From positions 1 to 11,456 of the forward strand of contig JAIRZR010000470.1 of NCBI GenBank assembly GCA_031267155.1: DNA of 11,456 nucleotides, written 5' to 3'. The notes below the pieces were generated by a model. It was not told the DNA's origin. It ran no database searches and saw only the letters and a list, made by a program, of their open reading frames with translations. The first letter of the stretch is position 1. Each line of letters begins with the position of its first letter. This document shows positions 5,777 to 11,456 of this stretch, in pieces. The position numbers were made by a program, and so were the translations under genes. This stretch comes from Prevotellaceae bacterium (lineage in GTDB: Bacteria; Bacteroidota; Bacteroidia; Bacteroidales; UBA932).

Positions 5777-7585
5777 CTACAAGGTATTGATGTATAAAAT
5801 CAAAGCGTCGAGTTCTTCTTTGCTTAATTTTTTTGTAAACCCGTGTTTATCGTCCGAATTGTAGATAGTAAACATATCCTGCAAACTTGCAGCCCGTCCG
5901 TCGTAGAGATAGGGAGCCGTGCGCCAGATTTCGGACAGCGAAGGAGTATCGAACGCCCGTCCGGCGTCATTGCCGTCTCCGCTGCCTACGTCGTATTTCG
6001 TCATGTCTGTAAGGTAATTACCATTGTGGCACTGCGTACATCCGGCCTGTTCGAAGAGCTTTTTCCCAAGCTGTTTCGACTTGCTTTTCCTGTATTCCTT
6101 CATGAAAGGACTTTCGAGGGGCGCGAGGTTTTTCAGATAATCGTCGATATCGACCGAAAGCGCTTCAGGCTGTTTGGTTTGCAGAGTATGCAGGATACCG
6201 TTTCGCACTGCCAGTTCGGCTGATTCGCGTATTCCGGTAATCATGCAGGGCGGGGTAACATGCGAGTAAAGAAGGCTTTTGGTATTTTTCGGATTGCCAA
6301 GACCGTCGTTTTGCTGATCCCAGTTCAAGCCGTCGGCTCTGCCGTCGGGATGGCACGATGCACAGCTTTGCCACTGCTGGTAACAGATTGAAGCATCGCA
6401 AAAAGCAAGTTCCCCGCGCCGTATGCCGTCGGGTTCCGCCTCTTCGCCGAGCGACAGTATTTCATGACTGCCGCCCTCCGCCGGAACCGCTTCGATAAAA
6501 GGCGAGAAACGGCTGCTGACATATATTTTGCCTCCTGCACAGGCAAGTTCGCGCGGCGAACGGCCCTTCAGGACAATGCGTTTCTTGTATGGTGAAACAA
6601 ATGAAAGAGAACTGCTTAAATCTTCCCTGTTGCGAACGTATGCGTCCTGTTTCTTTCCCGTGAAAAGAGCGGCGATACCGTTTTGCAGACCCTCCAGGTC
6701 AATCGACATCAGCTCGTGCGAACCGGAAACGGCAACGAACAGCTTTCCCTTATCGTCAATGCAAATGCCGTAAGGATTAGCCGCCCCGTGATCAACGTCG
6801 TCCAAAAGAACGGTAGCATAGAGCGATTTGCTTTTCAAGTCGATAATGCTAAGCGCGTTTGTGTTCACCCATCCACGGTCTAACTGCGTGATGGGCACGC
6901 TGAAACGCGACAGCAGATGAACGGCGTAGAGACAGTTTCCGTCGGGCGAACAGGCGATTCCCGTCAGCGACTGTGAGCCGTTGGGAAGCGTTACGCTGGC
7001 GCTGACCGTATTGGTAGCCGCGTCAACAAGAGTGATTTGCGATGCCACGACAGTAGCCGTACTTGCCTGTGCAGGAAGAAAGTTGGCTACAGCCAGCGTT
7101 TTCCCGTCGGGAGTAATACTCAGGTAACGCGGTTCGCGTATCATCGGAATCGACTTTATCAGTTTGTTTTTCACAAGATCGATCACGGAGACTGTGTTGG
7201 AAAACCGGTTGGCGACATACAGGGTTTTCCCGTCTGCCGACAGCGCCATTCCTTCAGGAGTATGTCCGGTCGCGATTGTGGATTTCACTTTCCCTTTGAG
7301 TAAATCAATGACATTCACAGTTCCCGCAGCCTCGCCTGTACTTGCATAAAGCGTGGATGCATCGGACGAAAGGAGAATGCTGTTCGGATTCTGTTTCAGT
7401 TTTATCTGTCCGCCTGTCTGTCCGCTTGCAATGTCCGTGACAGCAATGGATTTAGCGGTTGTTAAAGCCGTGTATATAAGGCTTTGCTTTTTGTCGATGG
7501 CTACTGCTCCCGGAGAAAGATATTTGACCTCCTGCGCGAAAGAGCAGTTAAAAACCAACAGTAATAAATAAGTTAAACGTTTCAT
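5777..7585 (-). CDS. YVTN beta-propeller fused to MauG-like di-haem cytochrome c
   Basis: 602 residues. MKRLTYLLLLVFNCSFAQ is a signal peptide, so the protein is periplasmic or secreted. Residues ~20-390 form a YncE/YVTN-type beta-propeller with repeated blades ending in LYVANRFSNTVSVIDL, TLAVANF, ITLVDAATNTV and LFVAVSGSHELMSIDL. Residues ~390-602 hold two c-type haem motifs, CASCH (408-412) and CTQCH (516-520), and the block TPSLSEIWRTAPYLYDGRAA (547-566), typical of MauG and bacterial di-haem cytochrome c peroxidases. The haem part is compact: the two motifs are 108 residues apart, less than I would expect for classical di-haem peroxidases. The likely role is oxidation or electron transfer in the periplasm; the substrate is unknown. 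The domain order equals that of hydrazine synthase beta (propeller) plus gamma (di-haem), and an HzsA-related gene lies upstream on the same strand, separated by a nuclease cassette. A terminator follows the stop. ATG 7585 is chosen for the clean signal peptide. Confidence 0.9.
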   Translation of the reverse strand: MKRLTYLLLLVFNCSFAQEVKYLSPGAVAIDKKQSLIYTALTTAKSIAVTDIASGQTGGQIKLKQNPNSILLSSDASTLYASTGEAAGTVNVIDLLKGKVKSTIATGHTPEGMALSADGKTLYVANRFSNTVSVIDLVKNKLIKSIPMIREPRYLSITPDGKTLAVANFLPAQASTATVVASQITLVDAATNTVSASVTLPNGSQSLTGIACSPDGNCLYAVHLLSRFSVPITQLDRGWVNTNALSIIDLKSKSLYATVLLDDVDHGAANPYGICIDDKGKLFVAVSGSHELMSIDLEGLQNGIAALFTGKKQDAYVRNREDLSSSLSFVSPYKKRIVLKGRSPRELACAGGKIYVSSRFSPFIEAVPAEGGSHEILSLGEEAEPDGIRRGELAFCDASICYQQWQSCASCHPDGRADGLNWDQQNDGLGNPKNTKSLLYSHVTPPCMITGIRESAELAVRNGILHTLQTKQPEALSVDIDDYLKNLAPLESPFMKEYRKSKSKQLGKKLFEQAGCTQCHNGNYLTDMTKYDVGSGDGNDAGRAFDTPSLSEIWRTAPYLYDGRAASLQDMFTIYNSDDKHGFTKKLSKEELDALILYINTL

Positions 7586-7624
7586 TATGTATATATTTAT
7601 ATTAATCTAATTATCAAATAACAA

Positions 7625-7634
7625 AAGAGCTGCA
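7625..7634. repeat. 10-bp direct repeat, left copy
   Basis: AAGAGCTGCA here is identical to 8886-8895. This copy lies 2 bases beyond the stop of the nuclease gene and 39 bases before the propeller-cytochrome start codon, so the pair brackets the two-gene nuclease cassette. Confidence 0.6.
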
Positions 7635-7636
7635 AC

Positions 7637-8632
7637 TTACGGCATGGCTAAAATGGCAGATACCTGTTCCTCCGAAAGACCGGTAATCCTGATAATCTGT
7701 TCAATGCTTATACCGTTCTTATAGGCGTTCAAAACAAGATTAATCCGTACTTCATTCCTGCCTTCTGCTTTGGCTTTGGCTCTGGCTCTGACTTTTATTC
7801 TGCCTATTATTATGCCCCGTCTATAACCCCGTTTTTCGCCTTCCTTTTCAACTGTTTCTCTGGCATAATCCACGGCAAGAATTACATCGTCGTATTCCAT
7901 TATACTTTTATTATACGCTTTCATTTCCTCTCCTGTTAAATTGTTTATTTTTGCATTTTCATATAATTCTCTGAGTATTTCGTCATCAAACTCTTTAGGA
8001 CATTCGGGCAGTTTCTCCATGTTTTTAAGAGAATACAGCCATTTGTCCTGTATGGTAAGCAGTTCTCCCTCCTTTTTCCGGAATTTCGGCAGTTCTATTG
8101 TCACAAATTCCAGCTTGTCGGTAAACACGATATTCGCTTCCTTCCGCATCATCCTTACATGTTCGACAACAGTGTTTTTGGCAAGTTTTTCCGGGAACAG
8201 GGTGAAATTCAGAATACCTACCATATATACTCCCTCAATGGAATAGTCCCATCCCGACTTTACCTGTTTGCCCGCACTGTTCGTCCTTGTTACCTTCCCT
8301 TTCGGAGCCTGACTGATTATCGGATAAGCCATGTAAAACAGCAGTCTCTCGGCAAAATTCGGCTGCGACGAAGCCTGCATCTCAACAATGAACCGTTTGC
8401 CGCCTGAAGTTGTGCAATAAACGTCATATACCGCCTTGCGATCTTCCCTGGCATAACCCAGCTGCTCCGCAGGAAGATATTCTATTTTCTTAATATCCTT
8501 AAACAGTACTGTACGCAAAAACGCAGCCAGCAAGGTTTTATTGCCGAATATTTTCTTGAATCCAAAATCGGTCTTCAGATTAATAAAGACTTCTTGACCA
8601 ATACTTTCAGATATTCCTTTTCCCTCTTTCAT
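7637..8632 (-). CDS. PDDEXK_2 / Rpn-family nuclease
   Basis: 331 residues, a normal length for this family (often annotated as Rpn family recombination-promoting nuclease or putative transposase). The hallmark N-terminal TDFGFKKIFGN is at 21-31. The PD-(D/E)XK catalytic core is visible as Asp70 (VYDVYC), then Glu84 and Gln86 in FIVEMQ, giving D-x13-E-x-Q. Then come the family segments LLFYMAYPIISQ (97-108) and YSIEGVYMVGILNFTLFP (130-147). The C-terminus has a basic, variable stretch (KRGYRRGIIIGRIKVRARAKAKAEGR, residues 267-292 approximately) encoded partly by hexamer repeats, then a helix-turn-helix-like tail (ISIEQIIRITGLSEEQV, 308-324). Known relatives such as E. coli RpnA are DNA endonucleases that promote recombination, and some act against phage. 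The catalytic residues look intact. The start codon overlaps the stop of the small upstream gene (ATGA), so translation is probably coupled. An internal start at Met237 may make a C-terminal short form (see findings). Confidence 0.9.
   Translation of the reverse strand: MKEGKGISESIGQEVFINLKTDFGFKKIFGNKTLLAAFLRTVLFKDIKKIEYLPAEQLGYAREDRKAVYDVYCTTSGGKRFIVEMQASSQPNFAERLLFYMAYPIISQAPKGKVTRTNSAGKQVKSGWDYSIEGVYMVGILNFTLFPEKLAKNTVVEHVRMMRKEANIVFTDKLEFVTIELPKFRKKEGELLTIQDKWLYSLKNMEKLPECPKEFDDEILRELYENAKINNLTGEEMKAYNKSIMEYDDVILAVDYARETVEKEGEKRGYRRGIIIGRIKVRARAKAKAEGRNEVRINLVLNAYKNGISIEQIIRITGLSEEQVSAILAMP
7767..7790. repeat. Four tandem hexamers in the nuclease gene
   Basis: GCTTTG GCTTTG GCTCTG GCTCTG runs in frame and encodes the alternating Lys/Arg-Ala stretch (RARAKAKA) of the nuclease. 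A gain or loss of one unit would change length by two residues without shifting the frame. Confidence 0.85.
7922..7934 (-). promoter_or_regulatory. Possible internal ribosome binding site and start in the nuclease gene
   Basis: On the minus strand AGGAG (7934-7930) lies 5 bases before an in-frame ATG (7924-7922, Met237). The 95-residue product would carry the C-terminal helices and the basic tail but lack the nuclease core. Purine-rich stretches also occur by chance, and Bacteroidota depend weakly on Shine-Dalgarno pairing. Confidence 0.35.
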
Positions 8633-8871
8633 TCTGCCACGTCTTCTAAATTCAATGCGTAAAGATATGTATTATTTTCCGAACAGTACTGTGACATATA
8701 ATTACACCTGTTTTGTATTCTTTGCCAAAAAGTATCGCTCTGCAATGTTTTATCCATATATGCTCTTAGCTCCTGAAAATCCATATCTTTGGTTTCCGTG
8801 TATATTTTTGCCTGAATATCATTTTTCATTGCAATGCAGTCAAATTCCCTATCTGTTTTATTCATTTCCAT
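8629..8871 (-). CDS. Small helical protein coupled to the nuclease gene
   Basis: 80 residues, hydrophilic and mostly helical, with no signal peptide or membrane segment, so cytoplasmic. Its stop overlaps the nuclease start by 4 bases (ATGA). It starts at ATG 8871, with AGGGG 3 bases upstream on the minus strand; a second in-frame Met (8865) lies two codons later. The opening DREFDCIAMKNDIQAKIY followed by DMDFQELRAYMDK resembles the short antitoxin-like proteins that start EFD..K..R/Q and precede small toxin genes in many bacteria; this is a remembered pattern, not a database match. The tail has three Cys (NRCNYMSQYCSEN) with no obvious metal site beyond chance. Given the translational coupling, a role as partner, inhibitor or regulator of the nuclease is a fair inference. 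It may equally be an unrelated accessory protein. Confidence 0.75.
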   Translation of the reverse strand: MEMNKTDREFDCIAMKNDIQAKIYTETKDMDFQELRAYMDKTLQSDTFWQRIQNRCNYMSQYCSENNTYLYALNLEDVAE

Positions 8872-8885
8872 ATACCCCTGATTTC

Positions 8886-8895
8886 AAGAGCTGCA
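8886..8895. repeat. 10-bp direct repeat, right copy
   Basis: AAGAGCTGCA, identical to 7625-7634. It lies 11 bases past the stop of the HzsA-related gene and 14 bases upstream of the small gene's start codon. Confidence 0.6.
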
Positions 8896-8906
8896 TAGCT
8901 GTATTT

Positions 8907-11456
8907 TCAATTCCCTTTTACACAGACAGGAAGCTTGTTGTAACTGTCCGGAGACGGCGTATCGTAAGCCCCGTCCGTTTCGAAAGCGTCGAACGGACCT
9001 GGACGCGGCACAATCGGCGCAGTCTGCACTCTCGGGCGTTGCGACAGCCAGTCCTTTCCCTGGAAAAGAGGGTCTTCCATTTTGCGCAATTCTTCGAAAC
9101 CATAGTACGGACCCATTGCGTCCACCCAGTGGATTACGCGCAGCAAATCTTCGCCTTCAACCTTCACGCCGTGATGCTTGCCGCTCGACATCACATCGAC
9201 CAGACGGCTTTTGTATGACAGTTTCGTCATCGGGGGCGTTGTCCGGTAAGCAGCGGAATCGACCGTGCTGAACGACTCGACCATAATCACATCCGCCCAG
9301 CCATATCCGCCGCAGGTATTTTCCCTCTGCCTGTAAGCGTTACCCCAGGTCGGGCTGCCCAGCAGCGTCATGTACGGTTCCTTGAATCCGAGGAATCCTG
9401 GACGCAGATTGGCATTGAACTTCTTATAGCCCTTCTGTTCCGGACTCTGGTGGCATTTCAGACAGTGTCTGTCGAGCGCGGGCTGCACATAGCGTTCGTA
9501 ACCGACTGATATGTCCTCCCATGGAACGGGCGTAACCGTCGATGGACTGCGTTGAAGGGCTTTCCCCATCTTCGTAACATTTATCGTGCGGGTATGCGAT
9601 TCGTGGCATCCAAGACATCCGCGAGGTTCTCCGGGCTGTACTCCGGTGAACGACTTCATTGTCTGCAGGGCGCGCTGGTTTTCGTCCAGCAGCTGGAAGT
9701 GCAGGGCGATACCGCTCGGCGCTGTGAAATTAACGCTGCCGTCGTCCTCGATTGGCACGGTGCCTATGATTTTCTTTATGCCTTCCGACTGTACGGCGGA
9801 AATTTCGGGTCCCGTCGATATGTAGTTGCGCTTAAACCAGTATGTATAAGTTTTGTGGTCGATAGACCAGATGCGGAGGTATTTAGCCCTGTCTTTCAGT
9901 TCTTCGGGAGCGCCGTCATAGACATTGTTGCTGTAGATTATTCCCGGCTGGGGATTGTCGCGTTCCTCCCACGAGGGCCATTCGACCATGTCGGGCTGCA
10001 CCGGTGGCACAGCGCGCTTGCGTACGGGAATTGCGTCCCAGATGTTGTGTTCGCCTTCGTTGATAAGCTCCCTGTTGCCGTCGGTATCCATCAGCATAAG
10101 AACGAATTTGCCCCTGTGCCCGCGTTTTGCGGAAACAATGAAGTCCTTCTCGCTGAGCGGATATGGCGAATAGTAGGCAACGTAATTGCCGGCAGGATGA
10201 TAGTCGGGGCTTTCGACGGGATTGAGCGGCGCTTCGCCACACTCGGGCCATTCGACATCCTGCGTAACCTTGCTCAGTCCGTTGGGGAAATTGAAGCCCT
10301 GCGAGGGAGTGATGATGCCGACGCTGCCCGAAAACCAGTTGTGATGCGCGCTTCCGGTAAACATCACGCGGTCGCTTCCGGGTATCTGGCGGGCGTCCTT
10401 GAGCAGGTCAGGCCACACGGACTGGTTGCCCCAGAACGTCTGTACAAGAGTGCCGTTCTGCCGCATTGTCCACAGGCTCTGAGCGCGCCAGAGCGGCTTG
10501 TCCGTATATTCCCAGCGCGTGTATATCACCCGTCCGTCGTTCAATACGGATGGAGTGTATTCCGGCTCGCCGCTTCGCGAGATGATGTAGAGGCTTTTGT
10601 CTCCCGGCTTTGTGTCGAGGGGCATCCGCGCCATGACAAAGGCGTTGGTCGGCGGCATGCAGCGCACGTAAATGTGTCCGCGCGTCGTCAGGAACATGAT
10701 GTTTTTGCCGTCGGGCATATATACGGGATCGAAATCGTCGAAGATGCCTCCGGTGAGCTGGCGAAGATTTGCCCCGTCAACTCCGATTTCGTAGATATGG
10801 AACGTCTTTTCGTTGTGAGGCTTGTATGAAAACAGTATCCGTTTGCCGTCATACGAGAGGTCGGGACGCCAGAACGTGCCGTGCAGAGGCTCCTGCGGCA
10901 TGAGCTTAGTCATCTTTCCGCCCGGACTTAAGCCTTTCTGCACGATAAGCCGTCCGCCCGGAACTGCCTGATAGCCGAGCCGGTGACGTGTTTCGTGCTG
11001 CCATTCGCTTCCCGACGGATTTGGATTGTCTATATATAATATGGACTCGAAGTCGATAACGGGATTTTTAAACATCAGCTCGCGCTTCAGCGTACGCACT
11101 GCAAAATACAGGTCTCTGTCCTCGCTTTCCGGACTTTTCGCTTTCGCCTTTGCTTCGAGTTCGTCGAATTTCGTATTGAATCCTTCAATTATGTTTTTAT
11201 CGAGATTCAGGCGCGATGCAAGTTTCCGCGCCCACTTTATTTCGTCGAGAGTCCGCTGAACGGCGGGTTTACCATCGCACTGGAAAAGCCATTCTGCCTG
11301 AATCACTTTCAGCGCCTCGCCGGCGCTGCGGTCGAGGGTAGCGGGGGTGTATGGTTCTGTGTATTTCGCAACGCCTTCGTGAATCTTCGGACGCTCTTCG
11401 ACAAGGTTTTCCATTTCGTAGAGCATCGCGCCAAGCTGCGTTTTGTCGATACGGGC
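8907..11456 (-). CDS. HzsA-related multihaem protein, 5' end outside the window
   Basis: The frame is open to the window edge: ten in-frame residues (ARIDKTQLGA) precede the Met at 11426, so that Met is probably internal and the signal peptide lies beyond the window. 849 residues are visible; numbers below count from that Met. A helical N-terminal part (1-130, with DRDLYFAVRTLKRELMF) leads into a beta-propeller with TolB/PD40-type blades (about 150-450; RPDLSYDGKRILFSY, DPVYMPDGKNIMFL, SPDYHPAGNYVAYYS). Two c-type haem motifs follow, CLGCH (604-608) and CLKCH (655-659). This layout, propeller then two haem domains, and the overall text match the HzsA-related proteins named after the hydrazine synthase alpha subunit of anammox bacteria. 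Such relatives occur in organisms without anammox, and their reaction is unknown to me. The position that carries the haem-ligating Tyr in anammox HzsA (fourth residue after the first CxxCH) appears to be Thr here (CHESHT), so hydrazine synthesis should not be assumed. It is likely periplasmic and probably lies first in the minus-strand operon. Confidence 0.88.
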   Translation of the reverse strand, partial: ARIDKTQLGAMLYEMENLVEERPKIHEGVAKYTEPYTPATLDRSAGEALKVIQAEWLFQCDGKPAVQRTLDEIKWARKLASRLNLDKNIIEGFNTKFDELEAKAKAKSPESEDRDLYFAVRTLKRELMFKNPVIDFESILYIDNPNPSGSEWQHETRHRLGYQAVPGGRLIVQKGLSPGGKMTKLMPQEPLHGTFWRPDLSYDGKRILFSYKPHNEKTFHIYEIGVDGANLRQLTGGIFDDFDPVYMPDGKNIMFLTTRGHIYVRCMPPTNAFVMARMPLDTKPGDKSLYIISRSGEPEYTPSVLNDGRVIYTRWEYTDKPLWRAQSLWTMRQNGTLVQTFWGNQSVWPDLLKDARQIPGSDRVMFTGSAHHNWFSGSVGIITPSQGFNFPNGLSKVTQDVEWPECGEAPLNPVESPDYHPAGNYVAYYSPYPLSEKDFIVSAKRGHRGKFVLMLMDTDGNRELINEGEHNIWDAIPVRKRAVPPVQPDMVEWPSWEERDNPQPGIIYSNNVYDGAPEELKDRAKYLRIWSIDHKTYTYWFKRNYISTGPEISAVQSEGIKKIIGTVPIEDDGSVNFTAPSGIALHFQLLDENQRALQTMKSFTGVQPGEPRGCLGCHESHTRTINVTKMGKALQRSPSTVTPVPWEDISVGYERYVQPALDRHCLKCHQSPEQKGYKKFNANLRPGFLGFKEPYMTLLGSPTWGNAYRQRENTCGGYGWADVIMVESFSTVDSAAYRTTPPMTKLSYKSRLVDVMSSGKHHGVKVEGEDLLRVIHWVDAMGPYYGFEELRKMEDPLFQGKDWLSQRPRVQTAPIVPRPGPFDAFETDGAYDTPSPDSYNKLPVCVKGN

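Larger units (their letters stand above)
7635..8895 (-). mobile_element. Candidate inserted nuclease cassette
   Basis: This segment contains exactly two overlapping genes (8629-8871 and 7637-8632) and is bounded by the direct repeats at 7625-7634 and 8886-8895. It is much more AT-rich than the cytochrome gene beside it: by hand count, 25% GC at 7921-7980 and 30% at 8641-8700, against 67% at 9001-9060. I see no terminal inverted repeats and no separate transposase or integrase, so the mechanism of any insertion is unknown. It may also be an ordinary two-gene cassette with a chance repeat. Confidence 0.4.

Noticed and set aside
7586..7636. Bacteroidota-type promoter (TTTG and TAnnTTTG boxes) before the propeller-cytochrome gene
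   Set aside because: The stretch is AT-rich with TTTG and TTATTTG words, but the spacing and the TAnnTTTG consensus are not met, so no promoter is called.
7637..8632. A classical insertion sequence
   Set aside because: The PDDEXK_2 protein is sometimes labelled a transposase, but no terminal inverted repeats or DDE motif are seen. The cassette is reported only as a possible insertion on account of the direct repeats.
9552..10829. Long plus-strand reading frame (425 codons)
   Set aside because: It lies wholly antisense to the HzsA-related gene, whose haem motifs and propeller repeats prove the minus strand. The composition is that of a high-GC shadow frame.
8907..11456. A true anammox hydrazine synthase
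   Set aside because: There is no sign of other anammox genes, the key Tyr position appears to be Thr, and the family is wider than anammox. Only a structural relationship is claimed.

Overview
The window looks like a chromosomal segment of an uncultured member of the Bacteroidota, probably an anaerobic or gut-type Bacteroidales. The support is indirect: outer-membrane beta-barrel proteins with short signal peptides, a fused MauE/DoxX-thioredoxin membrane protein, a PDDEXK_2/Rpn-type nuclease of the kind common in that phylum, A-rich leaders with weak Shine-Dalgarno sites, and palindromic intergenic repeats. Nothing here names a species. No rRNA or tRNA gene was seen.

Left part (1-5026, plus strand): a run of envelope genes. 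A 5'-truncated gene (1-1722) encodes a propeller-like, proline-rich and coiled-coil protein. It is followed after 9 bases by a TPR/beta-barrel protein (1732-2919), then a small outer-membrane barrel (2931-3719), a cysteine-containing lipoprotein (3797-4051), a clear intrinsic terminator (4075-4111), and a MauE/DoxX-thioredoxin fusion (4124-5026). The first three probably work together at the cell surface. The last two suggest a disulfide or thiol-redox pair. None has a function I can name with certainty.

Middle (5027-5776): about 750 bases without a gene but full of small palindromes. Four copies of an ATCCC-(N4)-GGGAT hairpin unit occur, two of them belonging to a 33-bp inverted pair. After them come a series of unrelated stem-loops and a terminator-like hairpin serving the minus-strand genes.

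Right part (5777-11456, minus strand; read right to left): an HzsA-related protein (hydrazine synthase alpha-subunit-like, two CxxCH haem sites, open at the window edge), then a small gene overlapping by 4 bases a PDDEXK_2/Rpn nuclease gene, then a secreted YVTN beta-propeller fused to a compact MauG-like di-haem cytochrome c. The two cytochrome genes recall the alpha subunit and the beta+gamma subunits of anammox hydrazine synthase, here in a probable Bacteroidota. The AT-rich nuclease cassette between them is flanked by a 10-bp direct repeat, so it may have inserted into a two-gene multihaem operon. This is the most interesting part of the window.
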